From Stomorhina lunata (lineage: Eukaryota; Arthropoda; Insecta; Diptera; Rhiniidae), in NCBI GenBank assembly GCA_933228675.1, contig OW121743.1, positions 63,792,681-63,856,680 on the forward strand: a stretch of 64,000 bases of DNA. Direction: 5' to 3'. This document shows positions 35,166-45,780 of the stretch, piece by piece. The notes beneath the pieces are model-generated. The model did not search any database, had not been told where the DNA came from, and saw nothing but the letters and a program-made list of their open reading frames with translations. The number at the start of each line of letters is the position of its first letter. Within the stretch, counting starts at the first letter, position 1. The translations under genes and the position numbers were made by a program.

Positions 35166-35700
35166 GTGATCACCAAAGTTTTCTATAGAAAAGTTGGTGA
35201 TCACCAACTTTTCTATAGAAAACTTTGGTGATCACCATCTTTTCTATAGAAAACTTTGGTGATCACCAACTTTTCTATAGAAAACTTTGGTGATCACCAA
35301 CTTTTCTATAGAAAACTTTGGTGATCACCAATTTTTCTATAGAAAACTTTGGTGATCACCAACTTTTCTATAGAAAACTTTGGTGATCACCAACTTTTCT
35401 ATAGAAAACTTCGGTGATCACCAACTTTTCTATAGAAAACTTTGGTGATCACCAACTTTTCTATAGAAAACTTTGGTGATCACCAACTTTTCTATAGAAA
35501 ACTTTGGTGATCACCAACTTTTCTATAGAAAACTTTGGTGATCACCAACTTTTCTATAGAAAACTTTGGTGATCACCAACTTTTCTATAGAAAACTTTGG
35601 TGATCACCAACTTTTCTATAGAAAACTTTGGTGATCACCAACTTTTCTATACAAAACTTTGGTGATCACCAACTTTTCTATAGAAAACTTTGGTGATCAC

Positions 35701-35851
35701 CAACTTTGGAAAAAATCAAGGTATCTCGAACCAACAAGCCATCAAAATACTTTTTCATAGAAAAGTTGGTGATTGCCAAGGTTTTCTACAAAAAAGTTGG
35801 TGATCGCCAAAGTTTTCTGTAGAAAAGTTGGTGATCACCAAAGTTTTCTAT
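35701..35851 (-). repeat. Right arm of inverted repeat within the GATCACC array
   Basis: Inverse of 35015-35165. The two arms enclose about 535 bp of same-orientation monomers. A third copy of the non-satellite segment, with minor differences, closes the array at about 36124-36165 in plus orientation. Confidence 0.9.
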
Positions 35852-36165
35852 ATAAAACTTGGTGATAACCAACTTTTCTATAGAAAACTAGGGTGATCAC
35901 CAACTTTTCTATAGAAAACTTTAGTGATCACCAACTTTTCTATAGAAAACTTTGGTGATCACCAACTTTTCTATAGAAAACTTTGGTGATCACCAAATTT
36001 TCTATAGAAAACTTTGGTGATCACCAACTTTTCTATAGAAAACTTTGGTGATCACCAACTTTTCTATAGAAAACTTTGGTGATCACCAACTTTTATATAA
36101 AAAACTTTGGTGATCACCAAGTTTTTGATGACTTGTTGGTTCGAGATACCTTGATTTTTTCCAAA

Positions 36166-37719
36166 TGTCATCGTTGCTTTGGTCGTATTTTGTACTATTT
36201 TTTCATAAAGAAATTCAATTTATTTTAATTAAGTTAACCCCATATTTGCTGTTATATATGAAACTTTGTATTAAATTACATACTTGACTTCATTTTAGCA
36301 CTTTGCTAAACTCAACAAAATAAAAAGACTATTGTGACACCTCCAATGGAATAAATTTTGCACTACTGACATTTAGTAGCAATAACAATTTTTAACAAAT
36401 CAGTTAAAGTCATACTTTTTTATATTTTTTTTTTTTAATTTTTTTTGCTTAAGCTTTAAAATTTTTTTGAAAATATTGAATATGACTACACAAAACATGG
36501 TCAGGTCATTTTAATTAGCTTGAAAGCTTAAAAAATAACAAGTTTACTAGAGTGTGGTCATAATGGAATGAAGAAGTACCTAACTCATATCGTTTGGTTA
36601 TAGAAAACCACCCTCAGTCGGATATTTATAGCATTAGGTACAAAACGCTAAAGTAGCAAACAAAATTATTACTTTGAGTACTCAAGTTTCAAAAAGGTAA
36701 TTTTTTTCTGTTATTTTCTAATACAATGAAAAAAGGTATATACCAGAAATCAAACATCAAAGAGCCACTTGTGTAGATGTAATGATCAAACCACCCACGT
36801 TTTGCTTTAGCTTCTTTTATACAAGTTTGTACAAGTTTCTAAAGACTTTTTAAAGTTCCTCTTAATGAAATTTATTATTTTGTTTTATGTTGCATTTATG
36901 TAAATAAAATTTATAGAAAAAAGTATAAAAAAATTATTTTAAGTTTGAAAACAAATACTTGTGGGTATTTGTTACGCTTTATAAATTTCCGGATATTTGA
37001 AAATACAACAGAATTCAAATGTACAAAAATACTAAAAATAAAAAAAAATTTGGAATTGAAAAAACTGGTAGATTTTCCAATACAGAATTTCCTACCCGCA
37101 TTTTGTTACTTGTTTACATAATAACAACTCTTTACATTTATCTATTGGATTTGTATATTGATTTTATTATTGATTTTTTAATAGATTTTTATTCACTTTA
37201 CAACTCAATTTAGAAAATATGAATGAAAATGTTAAAGAAAAACGCGTGTGCTTGAGCCAAGGCTCGTGTTTTTCGAGGTGTTCGTAAGTATTTTGTAACA
37301 GGTGTTTTTATTAATTTCTATCCCATCAAAGTTTTGAATAAAAAAAAAACTAATCAAATTTATTTCATTCGAGCTATCATTTCCATTCATTCACGAGTAT
37401 TTGCCTATTCACATTTTTTGTTTAATTATCATAAATTTCTTGTTTGATAAATATGGAAAGTTTCATTGCAACAAAAAAAAAGTTCTAAGTTTTTTTTCCT
37501 CTAATATAAATATTGTGGAATACTTAAAACAATAGAACTTTGTTTATATAATTGTTGGTAAAATACATGTTTATCGATTGCAGTTGTTTAATTATTTTAT
37601 TTTCAAATAGAACAACCAGTTAAGTATGTATTTTCTTTTTGTGAGAGACTTTTAAAGCTGACGTAATTTTGAAAAGGCCCTATAGGAAATCGAATTGAAT
37701 AAAAATAGAATTCTCTAAG
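36166..37719. other. Unique AT-rich sequence between arrays
   Basis: No supported coding frame. The 64-codon frame at 37019-37213 is isoleucine/tyrosine-rich and has no family features. A short GC-richer patch lies at 37240-37290. Confidence 0.4.
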
Positions 37720-39870
37720 AATTTTTTGATCGTCAAAGTTTTCTTAAGAAAAGTTGCTGATATTAAAGTTTTCTATAGAAAAGTTGGAGATCGCCAAAGT
37801 TTATAGAAAAGTTGGTGATCACCAAGGTTTTCTTTAGAAAAATTGGTGATCGCCAAGGTTTTCTTTAGAAAAATTGGTGATCGCCAAGGTTTTCTTTAGA
37901 AAAATTGGTGATCGCCAAGGTTTTCTTTAGAAAAATTGGTGATCACCAAAGTTTTCTATAGAAAAGTTGGTGATCACCAAAGTTTTCTATAGAAAAGTTG
38001 GTGATCACCAAAGTTTTCTATAGAAAAGTTGGTGATCACCAAAGTTTTCTATAGAAAAGTTGGTGATCACCAAAGTTTTCTATAGAAAAGTTGGTGATCA
38101 CCAACGTTTTCTATAGAAAAATTGGTGATCACCAAAGTTTTCTATAGAAAAGTTGATGATCATCAAAGTTTTCTATAGGGAAGTTGGTGATCACCAAAGT
38201 TTTCTATAGAAAAGTTGGTGATCACCAAAGTTTTCAATAGAAAAGTTGGTGATCACCAAAGTTTTCTATAGAAAAGTTGGTGATCACCAAAGTTTTCTAT
38301 AGAAAAGTTGGTGATCACCAAAGTTTTCTATAGAAAAGTTGGTGATCACCAAAGTTTTCTATAGAAAAGTTGGTGATCACCAAAGTTTTCTATAGAAAAG
38401 TTGGTGATCACCAAAGTTTTCTATAGAAAAGTTGGTGATCACCAAAGTTTTCTATAGAAAAGTTGGTGATCACCAAAGTTTTCTATAGAAAAGTTGGTGA
38501 TCACCAAAGTTTTCTATAGAAAAGTTGGTGATCACCAAAGTTTTCTATAGAAAAGGTGATCGCCAAGGTTTTCTATAGAAAAGGTGATCGCCAAGGTTTT
38601 CTATAGAAAAGGTGATCGCCAAGGTTTTCTTTAGAAAAATTGGTGATCTCCAAGGTTTTCTTTAGAAAAAATGCTGATCGCCAAGGTTTTCTTTCGAAAA
38701 ATTGGTGATCGCCAAGGTTTTCTATAGAAAATTTGGTGACCGCCAAGGTTTTCTTTAGAAAAATTGGTGATCCCAAAGTTTTTTTTTAGAAAAATTGGTG
38801 ATCGCAATGGTTTTCTTTAGAAAAATTGGTGATCGACATAGTTTTCTTGAGAAAAATTGATGATCGACATGGTTTTCTTGAGAAAAATTGGTGATCGACA
38901 TGGTTTTCTTTAGAAAAATTGGTTATCGCTAAAGTTTTCTTTAGAAAATTTGGTGATCGTCAAGGACCTCTTTAGAAAAATTGGTGATCGCCATGATTTT
39001 CTTTAGAAAAATTGGTGTTCGCCATGATTTTCTTTAGAAAAATTGGTGATCGCCAAGGTTTTCTTTAGAAAAATTTGTGATCGCCAAGGTTTTCTTTAGA
39101 AAAATTGGTGATCGCCATGGTTTTCTTTAGAAAAACTGGTGATCGCCATGGTTTTCTTTAGAAAAATTGGTGATCGCCATGGTTTTCTTTAGAAAAATTT
39201 GTGATCGCCAAGGGTTTCTTTAGAAAAATTAGTGATCGCAAAGGTTTTCTTTAGAAAAATTGGTGACCGCCAAGGTTTTCTTTAGAAAAATTGGTGATCC
39301 CAAAGTTTTTTTTAGAAAAATTGGTGATCGCCATGGTTTTCTTTAAAAAAAATTGGTGATCGCCATAGTTTTCTTTAGAAAAATTGGTGATCGCTAAAGT
39401 TTTCTTTAGAAAATTTGGTGATCGTCAAGGACCTCATTAGAAAAATTGGTGATCGCTAAGGTTTTCTTTAGAAAAATTAGTGATTGCCATGGTTTTCTTT
39501 AGAAAAATTGGTGATCGCCAAGGTTTTCTTTAGAAAAATTGGTGATCGCCATGGTTTTCTTTAGAAAAATTGGTGATCGCCATGGTTTTCTTTGGAAAAA
39601 TTTGTGATCGCCAAGGGTTTCTTTAGAAAAATTAGTGATCGCCAAGGTTTTCTTTAGAAAAATTGGTGATCGCCAAGGTTTTCTTTAGAAGAATTGGTGA
39701 TCGCCAAGGTTTTCTTTAGAAAAATTGGCGATCGCCAAGGTTTTCTTTAGAATAATTTGGTGACCGTCAAGGTTTTCTTTAGAAAAATTGGTGATCGATA
39801 AGGAGTTTCTTTAGAAAATTTGGTGATCATCAAGGTTTTTTATATATTGGCAATCGCCAAAGTTTTTTTT
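37720..39870 (-). repeat. 31-bp minisatellite, GGTGATCACC and GGTGATCGCC types, inverse orientation
   Basis: This is the same monomer as in 34011-36125 but mostly on the other strand. From 37941 to 38530 there are 19 monomers in exact 31-bp register. Three 28-bp deletion monomers follow (about 38551-38635). The array then shifts to a TTGGTGATCGCCAAGG variant with TTTTCTTTAGAAAAA in place of the TATAG dyad, and becomes increasingly diverged to 39870. The minus-strand frame at 38573-38776 is a repeat translation. Confidence 0.95.
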
Positions 39871-41177
39871 TATTAATTTAAAAAATTAAATCATTATTTC
39901 CGTTTTTGCTTCTTGTTTACATTCGCGTAATTTAAGACGTAAAATCCCTCTTGACTGAAAGTTGCTCATCATATGGCCAAAGCAATCCATCACTTGTTTA
40001 CTACCACTTTTGTTTAAATAGGAACTCTGAACTTAAGTCAAGTTTCCTGCCATAAAAATGAAAAATAATCGTTTCCTTCCATGACAAAATCTCGCATTTC
40101 CTATAAGGCTTTGAGTTTGGACAATTGTGGCAGCAAGTGCATGAATACTTGAAAATGTTTGTTAAATGCGCAAAAATAATAATAAAACAAATTTACGTTT
40201 GCCAGCTTGAAAAACAAAAAACACACAACTTTGTCTGTCTGTCTGTCAATCTGTCCATTGAGCTGGCCTGAGAGTTTATTTATCAAACGTAGGCACAAGT
40301 AAATATTGAAAATTTGCGCAAAAATGGATATAAGTTAAAAAGTTTGACAAAGTATATTGGAAAATAAGTTTTTAGTTATATAAAGCGATTTCGTAGGCAA
40401 AATAAAGAAATGTTAATGTTTTCACTTGAAACATTTTTAGTTATGACTTTTTTCTTCTTAATGATCTCCGGCTTTTGCTCATATGTGTTCGTCTAACTGT
40501 TTGTTTATGTTTAGATGTTTGATGGTATATATATATATTTGTAATTTTTTGCATTTTGCACAAAAATCGCTTTAAACTACTAAAATGTTTATTTTATTTC
40601 GTGTGGTTGCTGTTGATTTGTTTCATTATTTCAGTTGTTTCTTTTTTAATTTTTTGTTATAAATAAATTTCGTAATTATTGTAATTGACTTAGCTTGCGC
40701 CACAATTGACTTGAATTGTGTGTTTAGCGTTTTTGACTTTTTTTCCCCGCTTGTAGCGTTTTTAAATTAATTGATTACTATTTTATATGTTTTTTTTTTT
40801 TTTTTTGTTTCGCTTTCATGAGAAAACCCCTTGCGGCTTATAAGTAATCTTTATTATAAGATTTAACCAGAGTCTAGTGACCGATATTAAGAAAAGTAAA
40901 ATGACGCCATTTATGCCATAAGCAAAATGTTTGCATTTATTTTTACTAGACATCAGGGTCAAACGGCTCTCACACTCACTCAGGTTTGGGGATGAAAATA
41001 GAAAAATCGTGCACAAAAAATGCATACTTTTTTACTTGTTTAAATTTATGCATTTAAATATATTATTCAAATTTGAAAAACAATAAAAAATTTCTAATGT
41101 TTCTGAAGAAAAATTTTTAATCTAATGTGGGCCTTAAATTTGTTTTATGGATTAATGGCACAAGGCTAAAATTTACA
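39871..41177. other. Unique AT-rich sequence, no gene recognised
   Basis: It contains a short (GTCT) run at about 40230-40246, an (AT)n run near 40529, and a long T tract at 40787-40806. The two short minus-strand frames (40101-40298 and 40816-41025) show no family features. Confidence 0.4.
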
Positions 41178-41299
41178 TAAAGAGTGCTCTAAATAAAATT
41201 TGTAGTTGGATTTTCTTAAATAAAAATCAAACCTTTTAATATAAAAACTCTACAAAATACGCAAATATAATGACATATTATACAAAATCATTTAGCATT

Positions 41300-41926
41300 A
41301 AAATGTTTATTTAGTGCTCGGGTTTTGCAAAATTATCGACTTTTTTCGGAAACCCTCCCATTAAAGATTTTACAGTTGCTTCTGATACCTTTTTGATGCA
41401 TGTGTTCCACCTACGCTTAAAATCGGACATGTTCTTGGAAATCTTTCCTCTGTTCTTCAATTCCTTTTACCAGAGCCCAATACCTTTCCACAGGCCGAAG
41501 TTCTGGACAGTTAGGCGGATTTGCCTCTCGTGGTACAAAAATGACATTATTCTTTGAGTACCACTCAAGTGCCTTTTTTCCACAATGGCATGATGCCAAA
41601 TCGGACCAAAAAAATGTAGTCACTCTGTGCTCTCTTAAAAAGGGTAACAACCGTTTTTGTAGGCACTCCTTTATATACATTTCTGTGTTTATTGTGCCAG
41701 ATGCCACAAATACTTTACTTCTTTTGCCACAACTGCAAATAGCTTGCCACACGAGAAACTTCTTAGGGAATTTTGTTTGTTTTTTTGTGCGAAACTCTTG
41801 CCGAACATTGCCCCGTTTATCAGCAACATAAAAATCTTGACCAGGAAGTTGAGAAAAGTCTGCCAGTACGTATGTTTCATCATCCATCACACAACAGGTG
41901 TATTTTTTTATAAAATCAGACTTCAA
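41300..41926 (-). pseudogene. Tc1/mariner-type transposase, DD37E catalytic half
   Basis: This is the RNase H-fold catalytic domain that cuts and joins the transposon ends. Numbering from 41926, the first acidic site is in VMDDETY (about residues 13-19), the second is D109 in FFWSDLASCH, and the third is E147 in ELRPVERYW. Exactly 37 residues separate D109 and E147, which defines the DD37E group known from mosquitoes and other insects. The frame stops at 41417, but a neighbouring frame from about 41468 reads on with a typical C-terminus (KISKNMSDFKRRW, then IKKV) to about 41305, so a second small deletion lies near 41465-41470, in the A-rich codons after WALVK. Confidence 0.9.
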
Positions 41927-42320
41927 TTTTTTCGCTCGTTTTTTTTGCTTCTAAGTTCTTTATAGCATTGCGATCTGGAACCTTTTGGACTTTGTATGTC
42001 TTCAGTCCAGCATAAGCTTTGACTCTATGTGCAAAATTCGTAGAACATTTCACCGTACGAGCTGCTTTTCTTAAAGAAGTGTTAGGCGCTCTTCGAAAGA
42101 GTCGCTCGACTTCTTTTGCCTTACCAATATCTGTAGGACCTTTTTTCCTCCCTGATTCAGGTTTTCTTTCAATGCTCAGGTTTTCCTTATACCGTCTGAT
42201 GGCATTAGAAATCGTTCGAGGGTCAACTTTCAAATTTTTAGCTATTTTTTTAAAAGTCCATGACGGATTTTTTTGAAAAGTTTTAATTATATTTTCACGA
42301 ACTTTTTTTTCGCAGTCCAT
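41916..42320 (-). pseudogene. Tc1/mariner-type transposase, N-terminal DNA-binding half
   Basis: The first 134 residues form the DNA-binding part. A helix-turn-helix lies at about residues 5-45 (WTFKKIAKNLKVDPRTI, then SNAIRRYKE), a basic GRKKG linker resembling the family GRPR motif near 57-62, and a second helix-turn-helix at about 66-105 (NTSLRKAARTVKCS). It begins with ATG at 42320, about 155 bp inside the right TIR. The frame ends early at 41916 because an eight-base A run on the coding strand (41939-41946) carries what looks like one extra base; the neighbouring frame continues the protein directly. In the intact family the two halves form a single protein of about 340 residues. Confidence 0.9.
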
Positions 42321-42574
42321 TTTGATTGAAATAACTAATGAAAATTAATAATTTATAAAATAATAGTATCTGACATATCTATAGAAACTAACTTGATCAA
42401 AAAATAAATTATTTCTTGCACTATGGATAAATTTTGTCTAAAATAGTAAATGCATATTTTTTTTAGAACACTCTTTATTATATTTTAAAGTCTAATTTCA
42501 GACTAAACTTTTAATTGTTACACATTTTATTTTGAAGTGAAGTGACCTTTAAGCCAATTTCATTAAATTGACAA

Positions 42575-43490
42575 CATGTTAAAAGCGATCGCCAACTTAT
42601 CTGAAGAAAACTAAAGCGATCGCTAACTTCTCTCTTTAGCGATCGCAAACTTTCCTATAGAAACCTCTGGCGATCGTCAACTTTTGTATAGAATATTATA
42701 GCGATCGCCAACTTTTGTATAAAAACTATAATGATCGCCAACTTTTTTATAGACAATTTGGCGATCGCCAAACTTTTCTATTGAAAATTATGGCGATCAG
42801 CAACTTTTCTATAGAAAATTATGGCGATCGCCAAATTTTCTAAAGAAAATTATTGCGATCGCCAACTTTTCTAAAGAAAATTATTGCGATCGCCAACATT
42901 TCTATAGAAAATTCTGGCGATCGCCAACTTTTCTATAGAAAATTATGGCGATCGCCAACTTTTGTATAGAAAATTATGGCGATCGCCAACTTTTGTATAG
43001 AAAATTATGGCGATCGCCAACTTATGTATAGAAAATTATGCCGATCGCCAACTTTTCTATAGAAAATTATAACGATCGCCAACTTTTCTATAGAAAATTA
43101 TGGCGATCGCCAACTTTTCTATAGAAAATTATGGCGATCGCAAACTTTTCTATAGAAAATTATGGCGATCGCCAACTTTTCTATAGAAAATTATGGCGAT
43201 CGCCAACTTTTGTATAGAAAATTATGGCTATCGCCAACTTTTCCATAGAAAATTATGGCGATCGCCAACTTTTCTATAGAAAACTAAGGCGATCGCCAAC
43301 TTTTCTATTGAAAACTAAGATCGTTTACTTTACTTTAGAAAACTAAGACGATCGTTTACTTTTCTATAGAAAACTAAGACAATCGTTTACTTTTCTATAG
43401 AAAACTAAGACGATCGTTTACTTTTCTATAGAAAGCTAAGACGATCGTTTACTTTTCTATAGAAAATCAAGAGCGATCACCTATATTGAA
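42575..43490 (+). repeat. 31-bp minisatellite, GGCGATCGCC type
   Basis: About 29 monomers combining TTTTCTATAGAAAA with a GGCGATCGCC core, joined by 'ttat' in place of the 'ctt' of the GATCACC arrays. Homogeneous in the middle (42890-43300). The right edge turns into a GACGATCGTTTACTT variant. Because GCGATCGC contains CpG, persistence of the motif suggests little CpG loss. Confidence 0.95.
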
Positions 43491-44935
43491 CGAATTTTAT
43501 TATATAGCTAATTTTTTTAGAATCTTAAAAATTTTTATTCAAATTTAAATCTTTCAACAAATAAATTTTTTGTTTACATACCCCACAATATATAAATAGA
43601 TTTTAAATTTTTATTATTTATTTTCAGTCTCATTAAAAGATTTACATGAATTTCAAAAAATTAATTGTATTATTTACTATTAGAAATATTTCAGATAAGA
43701 CATTTAAAATCCCCTCCCTAACTTTTTGATTATAACGACTAAATGTAAATATAAATTTTTCTAAAAAAAAATTTTGAAATATCGACACAAAGACCGACAG
43801 GCACTGATTAGATTATTTCATAATCTTCCGAATAGATATTTCTATTAATATATTTGTTTAGTTTCATTTGTCTTAAATGTAATTCAAGTTCAATTTTACA
43901 ACTAATAATTGAAAAACATTTCAAACAAAATAAATAAAATATTAAATGCATAAATATTATTTAATTGGATTTATCAATGAAAATTATTATTGATGAAAAA
44001 CACCTTGAACCTCTTAGATATTTATTCGAATTGTAGAATTAAATCGAAAAACCTCAAACATTACAAACGATATCTAATCGCTTTTAGCTATAATACTCAT
44101 GGGTAATTGGTTAAATACTCGTAAATAATTTATGTGGGTTTTCAATATTTTCAAAATAATTCACAGCAATTGAAGTGGACAATTTTCTATCGAATGAATG
44201 GAAAATGTTACAATTACCAAAGTAAAATTTTAAAGAACTTTTAAGCAAACAAGTTCTTCCATTTGTTAATAATTAGTTTAAACATTATTCAGGTGCTAAT
44301 TAAAGTTTATGGAAATTTTGTATGTAATTCTCTACGCATGTATGGCCCCTGTTAAGGTCAGTCTTTAATCTTTTTATTTACATTCCCCACAAAACAATTT
44401 CAAACTAATCATTATAATCTAAACGTCATTATTATTTATTTCTTGATTTTGGTCTCAAATAGAAAACAAATGTTTCCATATGTTGTTCCTAACAATCGCA
44501 TCTTACAAATCTCTTCTATTCTGACATTCTATTTACATTTTCCTCAATAAACGATTTCGTTTGATGTAAAATCGGTCGTATTTAAGGATGAATGAGTTTT
44601 CTTCTCAACCCCTTTAAGATCTTAAAAATTCTCTAAATTCATTTCTCGCTTCGGTATTTTTTATTGTTTTACAATTGGTTTGTGTTAATTACATGATTTT
44701 CTACCCAAATTAATTTGGTTAACCCAAATACCAAAAATAATTTTTTTATATCTTTTTAATTTTCGAGTTAAAAGTTTTATTTTTGTCTTTCATCTTTTAT
44801 CTGTGTGTGTTTTAAGAATTTCACTTAACAGAGCAAATATTTACAGAAGAAATTTAAATATTCCCCTTTTAGGGAGTTTTTCTTATTTGAAAAAAGATTA
44901 AGGGAAAATGCAACAGGAACGCGAAGAGACGGGTC
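43491..44935. other. Unique AT-rich sequence between two GCGATCGC arrays
   Basis: No supported coding frame, RNA gene or transposon end was found. A brief GC-richer patch ('ggaacgcgaagagacgggtc') precedes the next array at about 44917. Confidence 0.4.
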
Positions 44936-45780
44936 GCGGAAGAAAACTATAACGATCGCCAACTTTTCTATAGAAAATAAAGGCGATCGCCAAATTTTCT
45001 ATAAAAAATTAAGTATTTCGCCAACTTTTCTATAGAAAACTATGGCGATAGCCAACTTTTCGATAAAAAAAACTTTGGAGATCGCCAACTTTTTTTAAGG
45101 CGATTGTCAACTTTTCAATAGAAATTTAAGGCTATCACCAACTTTTCATAAAAAAAACATGGCGATCGCCAACTTTTTCATAGAAAATTTAGACGGTCGC
45201 CAACTTTTCTATAGAAAATAAAGGCGATCGCTGAATTTTCTATAAAAAATTAAGGCTATCGCCAAATTTTCTATAAAAACCTATCGGTGAAAAACTATGG
45301 CGATGACCTACTTTTTCATAGAAAACTTTGGCGATCGCCTACTTTTTTATAGAAAATTAAGGCGATCGCCAATTTTTCTACAGAAAATTATACGATCGCA
45401 AACTTTTCTATAGAAAATTAAGGCAATCGCTAATTTTTCTAAAGAAAATTAAGAAAATTTCTAAAGAAAATAATTGCTAACTTTTCTATAGAAAATTAAG
45501 GCGATCGCCAACTTTTGTATAGAAACTTAAGGCGATTACCAACTTTTCTTTAGAAAATTAAGACGATCGGCAACTTTTCTATAGAAAATTAAGGCGATCC
45601 GCAAGTTTTCTATAGCAAACTAAGGCGAGTACAAATTTTCTATAAAAAATTGAGTTTTCTATTGAAAACTATGGCGATTCTATACAAAATATTTAAATAT
45701 TTACATAAAAAAAAAATTAATACTTTCGCCAACTATAACATAGAAAACATTGGCGATCGCCAACTTTTCTAAAAAAATTA
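44936..45780 (+). repeat. Degenerate 31-bp minisatellite, GGCGATCGCC type
   Basis: About 27 monomers like those at 42575-43490, but with many substitutions and indels and a mixture of 'aaggcgatcgcc', 'atggcgatgacc' and truncated units. It passes directly into the CGATATAAAA array. Confidence 0.9.

Larger units (their letters stand above)
34011..36125 (+). repeat. 31-bp minisatellite, GGTGATCACC type, with central inversion
   Basis: The monomer consists of two perfect 14-bp palindromes, TTGGTGATCACCAA and TTTTCTATAGAAAA, joined by one and two bases. From 34441 to 35061 there are exactly 20 monomers in perfect 31-bp register with almost no substitutions; 35230 to 35695 holds 15 more. The left margin (34015-34430) is degenerate, with GGCGATC and other variants, as expected at the edge of a homogenised array. 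A non-array segment and an orientation flip interrupt the array near 35105-35165 and 35705-35760. No coding function. Confidence 0.95.
41180..42475 (-). mobile_element. DD37E Tc1/mariner-type transposon, full length, inactivated
   Basis: A 1296-bp element with inverted ends: AAGAGTGCTCTAAATAAAA at the left and AAGAGTGTTCTAAAAAAAA (minus strand) at the right. TA lies directly outside both (41178-41179 and 42476-42477), the standard target duplication of the superfamily. It encodes one transposase on the minus strand, broken by two frame disruptions. The ends still match closely, so the insertion is not very old. Confidence 0.93.

Noticed and set aside
34441..38530. Regular 31-bp repeats resembling a CRISPR array
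   Set aside because: There are no unique spacers: the repeat is contiguous. The locus is eukaryotic and has no cas genes.
41541..42276. Plus-strand frames of 73-96 codons
   Set aside because: They are antisense shadows of the DD37E transposase.
42575..43490. GCGATCGC as the cyanobacterial HIP1 palindrome
   Set aside because: It occurs only inside tandem monomers and the surroundings are insect-like. HIP1 is dispersed through cyanobacterial genomes.
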